NCBI GenBank assembly: GCA_034506175.1
Contig: JAPDQB010000013.1
Span: 61,036 to 125,035 of the forward strand
Direction of reading: 5' to 3'
Origin: a candidate division KSB1 bacterium
Lineage (GTDB): Bacteria; Zhuqueibacterota; Zhuqueibacteria; Zhuqueibacterales; Zhuqueibacteraceae
DNA: 64,000 nt
Of this stretch, positions 50,989-60,063 are shown one piece after another (positions within the stretch are counted from its first letter, which is position 1; each line of letters starts with the position of its first letter). Below the pieces are notes generated by a model, which worked only from the letters and a program-made list of their open reading frames with translations, was not told the origin of the DNA and made no database searches. Position numbers and translations under genes: made by a program.

Positions 50989-51573
50989 TTATAGTTTTTC
51001 AATTTCCTCAAGCGTTAACCTCGTCCATTTGGCTATAACGGCCGGCTCCGCTCCATCCTGTTTCATTGAGCGAGCAATTTCATATGCCATATTTTGCCCG
51101 CCTTTTTCGTATGCGCCATCTATCCTGCCGCGCTCATCCAGCATCACGGTGACGCTGTTGTCATAAGCTTCCAACTCTTTCGCGGTCATGTTGGCGCGAT
51201 TGGCCTGATCAAAGGCCTTGTGAAACACCGGCTCATCCAGCTTCTCCGGAATCGTTTCAAGATCGGCGGCGTGCTTGATGAAATAAACCCATTTTTCGAG
51301 GTAAGTCTCCAGCTCCTCTTCGGTCCTTGTGAATTTCAGCAGCTCGATGAAATAGTAGCGAATCTCATCGAGATATTTGACGTCGAGAAAGCTGTCGCGC
51401 ATGTATTTGGTTTTCGGCGCTTCGTAAGGGTTCAACAGCGTGACGTCAACAATGGCGTGATCTTTATCAAGCGCCAAAACGGCATTGAGAAAACTGATCA
51501 AAACTTCTTTGGCATTTTCGTCGCCAAAGATTTTTTTGAAGGCGAAATCAGTCCGTGGGTCGGTGAATCGCAT
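50989..51573 (-). pseudogene. Rpn/PD-(D/E)XK transposase-like protein, internally deleted
   Basis: A 194-residue member of the Rpn/YhgA-like (PDDEXK_2) family. The N-terminus (TDFAFKKIFGDENAKEVLISF) and C-terminal part (FIELLKFTRTEEELETYLEKW) are typical. Relatives are about 280-310 residues, and here the middle that carries the nuclease Glu-x-Lys after SFLDVK is missing: the text jumps from DVK to YLDEIRYYF. The frame stays open, so a short protein may be made, but it is likely catalytically dead. It lies some 380 bases from the IS1380-type element. Confidence 0.7.
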
Positions 51574-51954
51574 GGCCTTCTCCCTCGCTTAAAATCAGCT
51601 TGAATCAAGTTGACAAGCTGCAGCCGTGCATTTGAAATCTTTATCGGCTGCCACAGTGCTCAATATGACGAAGATTCTGGAATTATTCAAGCAAAAACTT
51701 AAGAACGCTCATCTTATTACAGGGAATGTGCTTTTCAAAATAGGGGTCACGCTTTGGAAACGCGTCGCAAAGCGCGGCGCACGGAGCCATGCCACCCGGG
51801 TGGTTAAGCCGTGCGCGTCGCCCCTCGCCAACTCGCCGAGCGTTACCACAAACCGCCCGACCCCATCACCGAATTCGAAGGTCATGAACGGGTTTTAAAA
51901 ACCCGTTGCCTCAAAATAAAATGTTACCCAAATGATGTCAAGAAAAGCAGGCGA
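51574..51954. other. Gap between Rpn-like gene and insertion sequence
   Basis: About 380 bases with a GC-rich core (51766-51850) inside AT-rich DNA. Two overlapping open frames exist but neither resembles a protein. It may be the remains of DNA disrupted by mobile elements. Confidence 0.35.
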
Positions 51955-53894
51955 TTTGACTCAGTTATTTTTTATTGTTGCATTTTTATTACCTTAATTT
52001 TGCATCGTTTTATCGTTCTTTGAAAAACTGCTTGCGAAAAGTTGTCGATTTCCCTTTATTTAATGGGTCAAATCACAGTGGTTCCGATTCTAACCTCGCA
52101 CCTGGAGGACACCCAAATGGTGGTCAGACTCGATCCGTCTAAACGTCAACACCGTAACCGACGCCGCGCCAAATCACGCGAAATCCTCTCACGGGAAATG
52201 CAACCCATCAGAAAAATTACCGGCGCGACGCCGTATGGTTATGTCGAAGAACATCTCACCCCTTTCGGCGGCGTTTTGCCGCTCGAAAAGCTGTTCGATG
52301 CTCTCGACGTCGAAGAGGTTTTTGCCGAGCATTTCATCGCGCCGGCGCGGACACCTGCGCTTGGTCATTGGCGCATGGTGAAAGGCGTTCTCGCTTTGCA
52401 GTTCATAGGGTATTATCGTCTTTATAACTTTCACCATTTTCGCGACGACGCGATGCTCAAGGGCATTGTTCAGGTTGACAGGTTGCCCGCGGTGTCAACG
52501 TTTTGGCGATGCCTGAACTCCGGAGTTTACCCCGCGCTTTTTGCGGGGGGCATCAATCAAGAGCGCGCGTTGTTAAAAATCAATGCCGTGGTCCGCGAGC
52601 GGGCGTGGCGAAGTCTGGGGTATGATCAATGCTTCCAGCATATTCACCTCGACATTGATACGACGGTGAAAACGGTCTACGGCTACAAAGAAGGCGCGCG
52701 CAAAGGCCATAATCGTAAGCATCGCGGCAAAAAGGGCCTGCGTCCGGTGCTGGCCTTCATCGCTGAAACCAAGGAATATTTCGCCGGCAAGTTGCGCGCG
52801 GGCAAAACCATTTCCGGCGAACAAGTCAAAAAATTCATCGCCTTGTTGCGGCCACAGTTGCCCAGCACGGTTGGGAAAGTGACGTTGCGCGCCGATTCGG
52901 AATTTTATTGTTGGCAAGCCGTTGAGACCGCTCGCGCCAAGGGTTTCGATTACATCATTGCGGTCAAAAAGAGCTTTCCGCAATTCGATGAAAATACTTG
53001 GTATAGCGTGGACGGCGACGATACCATCCAATATAACGAGGCGCTCTATCAACCGACCGGGTGGAAGACGCTGTGCCGTTTTGTTGGCATGCGCATTCGC
53101 AAAGATCCAAAGAATCCGAAAAATCGGCAAGGCGAACTTTGGGAAGACGGCAAATACACCTTTCGCATCTTTGTCACCAGTCGGGAAGCGGCACCGCATA
53201 AAGTGATTGCCGAATATGATGATCGCGCCGGCGCGGAAAAATTGATTGCCGAAGCGCACGCCGAGGGTTTGTCGGCGCTGCCCTCGAAACGATTTGAGCA
53301 TAATCGCGCCTTTTTCCAAATCGCGATGTTCAGCTATAATCTCTGGCGACACCTCAAAGCCTTTGCCAATGAAAAAGGCGAAACGACCTGGAGCCTGAAC
53401 ACGAACGCCACCAGCCGGTTGCAATTTTTATTATTGGCGGCGAAAGTCAATTTTCACAGTGAACGGACAGAGATCAAATATTCGGCGTATCTGCGGGTGA
53501 GGCCGACACTGGATCATCTGTTTCAGCGTCTGGATCATCTGCGCGCCCATCGTGAAATTTGGCAGAAGCCGCTGCCGGCGCCGGCAAAAATTTTCCTGCG
53601 CCCGCGCGAGCAGGATCGGATCGTGCAAAAAATTTTGTGCACGGAAGATGGTTGAAAGCCATTTTTAACCATCGCCAGGAAAATTCGGCGTGGCGTGCAG
53701 CACAAAAAAGAAATTTTTTGCGGTTTTAATAAAAATTTGGTTGAATGAGGATGGTCAAAACGATCATCCAAAACTTCGCGGCGCAGAGGTACGCCCATGC
53801 GGATTTTTAAACTATAAAATTGCTTTCAAAGAACGATTTTGGTGCAAAATTAAGGTATTAAAAAAATATACGAAATTGTCCTGGCAAAGTCAAA
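51955..53894 (+). mobile_element. IS1380-family insertion sequence (approximate ends)
   Basis: The transposase at 52117-53655 is flanked by long imperfect inverted repeats. The best-conserved part is 51983-52025 against 53823-53866, sharing TTTCAAAGAACGAT and TGCAAAATTAAGGTA. TTTGACT/AGTCAAA at 51955 and 53888 lie at matching distances and may be the outer ends. I found no clear target-site duplication, so the outer limits are uncertain by tens of bases. Length of about 1.9 kb fits the family. The flanks are AT-rich relative to host genes. Confidence 0.75.
52117..53655 (+). CDS. IS1380-family transposase
   Basis: A 512-residue DDE transposase. The family pattern is clear: HLDIDTTVKTVYG (first Asp, about 180), GLRPVLAFIAETKEYF, LRADSEFYCW (second Asp), and the late DRAGAEKLIAEAH that carries the Glu. 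Start chosen at ATG 52117, where GGAGGA sits 7 bases upstream; the frame is open further up but without a ribosome site. The frame is intact, so the element may still move. Confidence 0.88.
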   Translation: MVVRLDPSKRQHRNRRRAKSREILSREMQPIRKITGATPYGYVEEHLTPFGGVLPLEKLFDALDVEEVFAEHFIAPARTPALGHWRMVKGVLALQFIGYYRLYNFHHFRDDAMLKGIVQVDRLPAVSTFWRCLNSGVYPALFAGGINQERALLKINAVVRERAWRSLGYDQCFQHIHLDIDTTVKTVYGYKEGARKGHNRKHRGKKGLRPVLAFIAETKEYFAGKLRAGKTISGEQVKKFIALLRPQLPSTVGKVTLRADSEFYCWQAVETARAKGFDYIIAVKKSFPQFDENTWYSVDGDDTIQYNEALYQPTGWKTLCRFVGMRIRKDPKNPKNRQGELWEDGKYTFRIFVTSREAAPHKVIAEYDDRAGAEKLIAEAHAEGLSALPSKRFEHNRAFFQIAMFSYNLWRHLKAFANEKGETTWSLNTNATSRLQFLLLAAKVNFHSERTEIKYSAYLRVRPTLDHLFQRLDHLRAHREIWQKPLPAPAKIFLRPREQDRIVQKILCTEDG

Positions 53895-53922
53895 CCCAGA
53901 TTAACGTGTTAAAGGGCCAAGC

Positions 53923-54852
53923 TTACTGACGTAATCGAAACAACCTCTCCGCATTCCCCCGCACCACCTTCGCAAAATCCTCCGCCGAAAGCTTGTTTTT
54001 CAGCCGCGCCATCATGACTTCGTATTTTTCGTAATGCTCTTTGCCATAATATGTCGCATCGGTGCCAAACAACACGCGCTCGCTGCCAAGCGCTTTGATG
54101 GCTTGCATCACCGCCGACGGATCGGCTTGCGAAGTTTCAAGATAAAGTTGCGCATCGTTTTTCGTGAGCGCTTCTTTGACCGTGGCAATCGCCGAACCGT
54201 GCGGCCCGAGAAAGCCCATGTGATACAAAATAATCGGCACGGCGGGATGCCGTCGCGCCGCCGCATAAATTTTGTGCGGCGCGGAATTGGATGAATCATC
54301 GCTGCCGGAATGAAAAACTGCGGGAATTTGATACTTCTCACAAAGCTGCAAATAACCATCGACACGCGGATCGTCGGCAGGGAAGTGGTTCATATCCGGA
54401 TGAAACTTCATGCCGACAAAAACGCGCTGGTCGGGGCCAGCCGAAATCGTTTCCCGCAGAAACGGCTCAACTTTTTCAGGCGAACCATCTTCGGGCCTCG
54501 TCCACACCAACCCGCGCAGCTTGCCGGGATATTCTCGCACGTGATCAAGCGTTGCCTGATTGGCTTTGATCTCGTCGAGATTCAGCGTCTCCGGCAATTG
54601 CGCGCCGTCAATGTTGGAAATGAGCGCCAGCCGGATGCCGTAGCGCTCGATATTGCTCATCAGCGTCGGCGTGCTCAAATCATAACCTTTATAAGAACCG
54701 ATATGCGCATGGATGTCGATAATACGATGCTCGCCCCAAATTCCCGCCGGGTTTGATTTTTGCTTTCGATCTTGTTGCGTTGGCCTGCTGCTCCAGTTGA
54801 GTGAAAGTGCCGTGCTCACGAAGACGGCAAGAAAATAGATTTTATTCGGCAT
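53923..54852 (-). CDS. Exported amidohydrolase-related TIM-barrel hydrolase
   Basis: A 309-residue protein with a signal peptide (about 1-20). The amidohydrolase-2 type barrel has IDIHAHIG (about 45-52), GMKFHPD, a mid HSGSDDSSN, YHMGFLG and a late FGTDATYYG (metal Asp). The family includes decarboxylases and hydrolases; the reaction is not determined. It starts 11 bases inside the PHP-zinc-ribbon gene on the same strand, so the two are coupled. Confidence 0.8.
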   Translation of the reverse strand: MPNKIYFLAVFVSTALSLNWSSRPTQQDRKQKSNPAGIWGEHRIIDIHAHIGSYKGYDLSTPTLMSNIERYGIRLALISNIDGAQLPETLNLDEIKANQATLDHVREYPGKLRGLVWTRPEDGSPEKVEPFLRETISAGPDQRVFVGMKFHPDMNHFPADDPRVDGYLQLCEKYQIPAVFHSGSDDSSNSAPHKIYAAARRHPAVPIILYHMGFLGPHGSAIATVKEALTKNDAQLYLETSQADPSAVMQAIKALGSERVLFGTDATYYGKEHYEKYEVMMARLKNKLSAEDFAKVVRGNAERLFRLRQ

Positions 54853-55723
54853 GCGATGTCCTTTCAAGCTGCTCGCGATAAGCGAGAAAATCCGGTGTTT
54901 CAAAGGCGATTTTCGTGCGGCACCCGCTGCAAACATAATGGCCGCGAACGCAGCGCAGGTTGCGCGCCTCCCGCCGCCCGCACTTCACACAGGCGTAGCG
55001 GCGGCGGATGATTTTCAAAACAATTTTATCGCCGCAATAAAAACAGCGATAATAATTTTGCGGGAACAGAAAATGCGAAACATTGTCGCCGAACCATTTC
55101 CAACTCGGCCTTTGCCATGCTTCGTGCCGGCGGATTTGGCCCTGGCGAACGCAGTGCAAAATTTCCGGAAGCATTTGCTCCGCTGCACGCAACGTGTAGC
55201 GTTCGGCTGGCGGCACCGGTATTTCATTGTAACACAGGCCAATGGTTGCCAGTTCCTTCGAGTCGGTGTTGGCCACGCGCGGCCAGGGCAAATGGCGCAA
55301 GCCGAATTTTGCCAAAAAATTCGGCCAGAGCAGCGGGCCGCAGCGATAATTGAAAAATTCAACCGCGTCAAATGGCAGATCACGCGTGCGGCCGTGCGGA
55401 AAAATCGAATTCCACACGAGATAAGGATGCGCCAAAATCGCCACGCCGCCCTGTGCGTGAATCCGGCGAATCGTTTCCTCCGGATCGAGAGCGTCCGGAA
55501 TTTTTTCTTCTATGTTAACAGCCAGAATATGTCCGGCTGAGCTTTCAACTTCCTGCCCGACGATGATGAGAAAATCCTCAACGCGCTTGCGCAGATAGTG
55601 CGCGAAAGAAATATTGTGAAAGTTGGTCACTGCGATGCCATCGAGACCACGCGCTTTGACCACCCGGCGCAAATCGTCGAGGCGATGATGACGGCGTATG
55701 TGAACGTGCAGATCGAGTTTCAT
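54842..55723 (-). CDS. PHP-domain protein with C-terminal zinc ribbons
   Basis: A 293-residue protein. Residues 1-200 are a PHP domain: KLDLHVHIRRH at the N-terminus, a mid GQEVES and LAHPYLVW. The C-terminal 75 residues hold paired cysteines (CFYCGDK, CVKCGRRE, LRCVRGHYVCSGCR), probably two zinc ribbons that could bind nucleic acid or protein. PHP fused to such ribbons is uncommon. Start at 55723 is set by the KLDLHVH core; upstream frame runs into a GCCTGC hairpin. Confidence 0.78.
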   Translation of the reverse strand: MKLDLHVHIRRHHRLDDLRRVVKARGLDGIAVTNFHNISFAHYLRKRVEDFLIIVGQEVESSAGHILAVNIEEKIPDALDPEETIRRIHAQGGVAILAHPYLVWNSIFPHGRTRDLPFDAVEFFNYRCGPLLWPNFLAKFGLRHLPWPRVANTDSKELATIGLCYNEIPVPPAERYTLRAAEQMLPEILHCVRQGQIRRHEAWQRPSWKWFGDNVSHFLFPQNYYRCFYCGDKIVLKIIRRRYACVKCGRREARNLRCVRGHYVCSGCRTKIAFETPDFLAYREQLERTSHAE

Positions 55724-55967
55724 GGAAAACGTTATCTGGTTAGCCTGCCTTGTCGCAGGCCAGGGTTTGCCCGTTAGAATCCGGTAAATCATCAATATAG
55801 AAAAAAATCAGAAAAGACCAAGCAGATTTATGCGGTAAATCCGTTTTATTTATGCCTTGCTTCCCAGGGTAAAACAAAGCTACATTTATTACCGTATACA
55901 AAAGCACGCAAATCAAGGTTGTTCGGCGCTATTATCACTTTTTTCAAGCAAGCTCGTGCATTCGAAC

Positions 55968-58775
55968 ATGGCTTATTTTGATAACCATCCTCAGCTCGCC
56001 CGCCTTATCATCGGCGCCCTCGTTGTCTATCTTTTCAGCATGGCGGCGTATAATTTTTATCGCTATGCCGGCTCGCCCACTGACGAGAACTGGTTTAGAA
56101 ATCCGCCGGCCAATTTGTATGTGATCAAAAGTTTTCCTGGCCGGCTCACCGATGACGTTAAAAACGGCATGTCGTCTCAAGATTCGATTCAAGTTGGTGA
56201 TTTGGTTGTCGCCGCGAATGGCCAAAAAGTCGACAGTCTTGGCGTTTTTGTTGAATTGCTGCGCGCGCTGCCGGCCGACTCCATTGCGCTGAACATTTTT
56301 CGGCTGGCGCAAGGCCGCTATTTCACCTATCGCGTGGCGAAATCGGCTTTGCCGGACAGCTTCGTGCGCGAGCTGCCGCCGGTGGCTTATGTTTTTGACG
56401 TCTTCAAAAACGGCGCCTCCGACCGCGCCGGCATGAAAGTGGGTGACTTGATCTTCCGCATCAACAACCAGAGTTTTAAAAATTTCATCGGCGCCGACGT
56501 GATTTTGCGCCAAAGCCAAAGCGGCAAAACCATCGACTATGAGGTGATCCGCGACAATCGCGAGATCACGCTTCACGTCACGCTGGCAAGATTCGGCGCC
56601 GCCATTCCGGTGATGGTTTGGGGCCTGTGCGGCCTGGCATACTTCGGACTCGGCGCCTTTCTCGCCTGGCAGCGCCCGCAGATCAAGGCGGCGCGATTGG
56701 TCGGCCTGGCATTTTTGTTCATCGGATATTTTTTTGGCGTCAGCACGATTCGCCGTGACGTGAATTATGACGCTTTTGCCATCACCCGCGATCTCACCGG
56801 AGTTTTTTGTGTCTTTATGGGAATCGCGAGCTGGGCGCAAAGTTTTTTTTATTTTCCCAAAGAGCGGTCCGAGCTTTTGGCGAAACGGTGGCTTCAATAT
56901 TTTCCTTACGTGATTGCGGCTCTCGTCATCGCGCTCTATCCTCTCAAAGTGCTTGACGTCAACCAAAACTTTGGTGTCGGCGTGGCGCTCATGTTCGTGC
57001 TGGCATTCGGCTATGCTTTCGCGATCAAGTTCATCCATCGCAAGCAATGCCCCACGGAACACAAAAAGTTGGGCCGCATCATGAGCTGGACAGGCGTCAC
57101 CGCCAGCGTCCTCACTTTTGTCCTTGCATTTTTCATCGGCCGCACCGGCAAGCTCATTAACCTCGGTTATTTGGGCATACCGCTGGTCTTCTTTCCCTTG
57201 TCTTACCTTTACACCATCGGACGCTACCGCTTGCTGGAAATGGATTTGCGCATTCGCCGCAACGTCCAATACACCGTCGCCTCTTTGGTTTGGACGACAT
57301 TGTTAATCGTGCTTGCCCTCAATATTTTGTTGTCATTGCCGCAACTCGATCTGGCGCTCCCCCACGTGCGTTTGACCGGTGGTTCCATTGAAATTCTCGA
57401 TTCGCCAATGCTGCCGGAACAGCGCCAGTTTCTCGAAAAAGGCGTTTTGATTTTTATCGCCGTGGGCTTGAGCTTCACTTTTTGGCAGATTGGCCGTCTT
57501 GGCCAGCGGTTGCTGGCGCAAAAATTCAATCGCGCGCAGTTCGACTACCGCCGCGCCGCAACGGAGCTGGCGGAAGTGATGGCCACCAAGCTGAGCATGG
57601 CCGATCTCAGCCGCGGCATCGTGCAGAAACTGGCGGATTTGATGCAACTGCAACGCGTCGGTGTGCTCTTTTTTCGCGAGCAGAAAACGTGCTGCTGCCA
57701 GGAGGCCCATGGTTTCAACGGCAAAGCCTGGGAAGAATTTTGCATGCGCTTCGACCGCAAGCTGGCCGAAGTGATCCAGCAATTCCACAGCGAATCGCGT
57801 TTCAGCGTCGATTACTTGCCGCACGACCTCAAAGAGAGTTTTCAGCAACACGGCTTCCGCCACATTATCCCGATTCGCTTCAAAGAGAAACTCGTCGGCA
57901 CGTTGCTCATCGGCGAGAAACGTTCCGAGACGCCTTTTTACAGCGATGATCTGGCGTTTCTTGCGGCGGTGGCGAAACAGGCTTCGGTCGCCATTGAGAA
58001 TGCGTTTTTGCACGAGCAGCTTTCCGAACAGGAACGTCTCAAGCACGAGCTGGCGATTGCGCGCCGCATTCAACTCGCCTCGCTGCCGCAATCCACACCG
58101 AAAGTCGATGGCCTCGACATCGCCGGCATCTCAATTCCCGCCATGGAAGTTGGCGGGGACTATTTCGATTATCTCAACGGCGTTCCCACTGCGATCACCG
58201 TCATCGTCGGCGACGTGAGCGGCAAAGGCACCTCCGCGGCGCTGTACGTGTCGAAGGTGCAAGGGATTCTGCGCTCTTTGCACGGGTTTCACCTGTCGCC
58301 GCGCGAGCTGTTCATCCGCGCCAATCAACTGCTCTGCCAGGATTTGGAAAGAAAGTCGTTCGTCACCTCGCTCGGCGCTGATTTTGATGCGACGGCGCGG
58401 CGCTTGGTGTTGGCGCGCGCCGGCCATTTGCCGCTGTTTTATTATCACGCCAAAAACCAGCGCGTTGAAAAAATCACGCCGAAAGGTTTGGGGCTGGGCT
58501 TGGATCATCACGGCGTCTTTGCAACTGAATTGGAAGAAAAGATCATTCAATACGAATCCGGCGACGTTTTTCTCTTCGTCACCGACGGCGTCACCGAAGC
58601 CCGCGGCAACGGCAGAGGAGAGTTTGGCGAAGAGAATGTCGTAAAAATTTTGGAAAGCAGCTACACTCTCGACGCGAGGCAAATTCGTGATGGCGTGATC
58701 AATGCCGTCAAGCAATTTGCCGGCGGCGAAAATCAGCATGATGATTTGACTGTTGTGGTGGTGAAAGCGACGTAA
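55968..58775 (+). CDS. PDZ-PDZ-membrane-GAF-SpoIIE serine phosphatase
   Basis: A 935-residue signalling protein. One membrane helix (about 10-30) is followed by two PDZ-like domains outside (about 50-125 and 130-210), seven or so membrane helices (about 225-485), a GAF domain (about 535-660) and a PP2C/SpoIIE phosphatase (about 695-930). The phosphatase metal motifs are GGDYFDY, GDVSGKG and a late HDDLTVVVV. RsbU-type phosphatases act on anti-sigma partners. No anti-sigma or anti-anti-sigma gene is close. ATG 55968 is preferred as the first codon before the helix. Confidence 0.85.
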   Translation: MAYFDNHPQLARLIIGALVVYLFSMAAYNFYRYAGSPTDENWFRNPPANLYVIKSFPGRLTDDVKNGMSSQDSIQVGDLVVAANGQKVDSLGVFVELLRALPADSIALNIFRLAQGRYFTYRVAKSALPDSFVRELPPVAYVFDVFKNGASDRAGMKVGDLIFRINNQSFKNFIGADVILRQSQSGKTIDYEVIRDNREITLHVTLARFGAAIPVMVWGLCGLAYFGLGAFLAWQRPQIKAARLVGLAFLFIGYFFGVSTIRRDVNYDAFAITRDLTGVFCVFMGIASWAQSFFYFPKERSELLAKRWLQYFPYVIAALVIALYPLKVLDVNQNFGVGVALMFVLAFGYAFAIKFIHRKQCPTEHKKLGRIMSWTGVTASVLTFVLAFFIGRTGKLINLGYLGIPLVFFPLSYLYTIGRYRLLEMDLRIRRNVQYTVASLVWTTLLIVLALNILLSLPQLDLALPHVRLTGGSIEILDSPMLPEQRQFLEKGVLIFIAVGLSFTFWQIGRLGQRLLAQKFNRAQFDYRRAATELAEVMATKLSMADLSRGIVQKLADLMQLQRVGVLFFREQKTCCCQEAHGFNGKAWEEFCMRFDRKLAEVIQQFHSESRFSVDYLPHDLKESFQQHGFRHIIPIRFKEKLVGTLLIGEKRSETPFYSDDLAFLAAVAKQASVAIENAFLHEQLSEQERLKHELAIARRIQLASLPQSTPKVDGLDIAGISIPAMEVGGDYFDYLNGVPTAITVIVGDVSGKGTSAALYVSKVQGILRSLHGFHLSPRELFIRANQLLCQDLERKSFVTSLGADFDATARRLVLARAGHLPLFYYHAKNQRVEKITPKGLGLGLDHHGVFATELEEKIIQYESGDVFLFVTDGVTEARGNGRGEFGEENVVKILESSYTLDARQIRDGVINAVKQFAGGENQHDDLTVVVVKAT

Positions 58776-58872
58776 TAAGTGGGTATTTTACTCTCCGCTT
58801 GATTTTGCCGCCACAATTTTTTAATTTGTTATCAGAACCGCTGCGCCTTATTTTTAAATCAGAGAAAAAACA

Positions 58873-59103
58873 ATGAAAATGACGACATATTTCTCTGCAA
58901 GTGTCATGGGGCGTCGTCCGTATTTAAAAGCGGAGTGGATCGAAGCCGTTATCCGCTCACCCATTCACATGGAAGTGCAAGCCAATGGCCGTATTCGTTA
59001 TTGGGCGTTTGTTCCGGAGCTCGGGAAATATCTTCGTGTGGTGACGGAAGCAGATGGGGAAACGGTGCACAATGCTTTTCCAGATCGGGGATTTCAACCC
59101 TAA
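58873..59103 (+). CDS. DUF4258-like small protein
   Basis: A 76-residue protein with the pattern IRYWAFVPELGKYLRVVTEADGETVHNAFPDRGF, close to the C-terminal half of small BrnT/DUF4258-like proteins usually paired with a DUF2283 gene. It lies 16 bases before exactly such a gene. A toxin-antitoxin-like pair is plausible but not shown. Confidence 0.6.
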   Translation: MKMTTYFSASVMGRRPYLKAEWIEAVIRSPIHMEVQANGRIRYWAFVPELGKYLRVVTEADGETVHNAFPDRGFQP

Positions 59104-59119
59104 CTTTGGAGATGATAAA

Positions 59120-59356
59120 ATGATTTTTCAATATTTTCCGGAAACCGATATGCTCTATATCAAACTGGCCGCCAAAGTGAGCGCCGAATCGGAAGAAGTT
59201 GCCCCGGGAATCGTGTTTGATTTCGATGAAAATAGTCGGGTTATTGGGATTGAGATCGAAGATGCCAGTACCCTAGTCGACCTCTCGCGTCTGGAAGTAT
59301 CTGCATTGCCAATTTCCGATTTGGTATTAAGCCGAAAGGCGGTCGTTGAAGCTTAA
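59120..59356 (+). CDS. DUF2283 family protein
   Basis: A 78-residue DUF2283 protein: FPETDMLYIKL, then PGIVFDFDENSRVIGIEIEDAS. The family is a compact beta fold commonly next to DUF4258-type proteins. Start at 59120 after a TTTGGAG ribosome site. The function is unknown; an antitoxin role for such pairs has been suggested on context. Confidence 0.75.
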   Translation: MIFQYFPETDMLYIKLAAKVSAESEEVAPGIVFDFDENSRVIGIEIEDASTLVDLSRLEVSALPISDLVLSRKAVVEA

Positions 59357-59421
59357 AACCATTTTACTTTCGTCTATACGCCATGTGCTCTGCGCTCTTT
59401 AGCCCGTTACACGAATAAAAC

Positions 59422-60039
59422 ATGTTGCTCTCAAACGAAGAAGCCCGCGTGTTCGGCTGCTTGATCGAGAAAAGCCAGGCCACGCCGGAATATTATCCGA
59501 TGACGCTCAACGCGCTGGTCGCCGCGTGCAATCAGAAAACCAGCCGCGATCCGGTGGTGGACTATGCGCCCGATGAAGTTGAAGAAGCCCTGCGCAGCCT
59601 CAAAGAGAAAGGCCTCTGCGCCTTCATCAGCGGCGGCGGACGCGTGACGAAATACGCGCATCGCGGCGGCGAAAATGGCCTCGAGCTTTCGTCACAGCAG
59701 TTGGCGGTTTTGAGCGTGCTGCTGCTGCGCGGCCCGCAAACTGTTGGCGAGATCAAAGGCCGGACCGAACGCCAATTTGAATTTTCTTCTCTTGAAGCGG
59801 TTGAGCAAACGCTGGAAGGCTTGATGGCCGGTGAAAAACATTTCGTCGAAAAAGCGCCCCGCCGCGCCGGGCAAAAAGAGGATCGCTACCGGCATTTGTT
59901 TTTTGTTTATCAGGATGAAAGTGAAGAGAATCAGGAAGCTTCGGGAGTTCCCTCATTGCGCGCCGAGATGGAAGAGATGAAAAAGCGAGTCGCGGCGTTG
60001 GAAACGGAAATCGCAAAAATCAAAAAAGATTTATACTGA
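59422..60039 (+). CDS. YceH/DUF480 family protein
   Basis: A 205-residue protein with paired winged-helix domains: LSNEEARVFGCLIEKSQATPEYYPMT, ALVAACNQKTSRDP, then QLAVLSVLLLRGPQT. The C-terminus (about 165-205) is a coiled coil (EMEEMKKRVAALETEIAKI). This is the standard YceH plan; its role is not known, though the fold suggests protein or DNA binding. Confidence 0.88.
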   Translation: MLLSNEEARVFGCLIEKSQATPEYYPMTLNALVAACNQKTSRDPVVDYAPDEVEEALRSLKEKGLCAFISGGGRVTKYAHRGGENGLELSSQQLAVLSVLLLRGPQTVGEIKGRTERQFEFSSLEAVEQTLEGLMAGEKHFVEKAPRRAGQKEDRYRHLFFVYQDESEENQEASGVPSLRAEMEEMKKRVAALETEIAKIKKDLY

Positions 60040-60063
60040 AATATAATCCCATCCCTTTCTATT

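Noticed and set aside
51626..51898. 90-codon and overlapping 70-codon frames left of the insertion sequence
   Set aside because: Neither looks like a protein; the GC-rich core may be debris of an older element, but I cannot support a gene.
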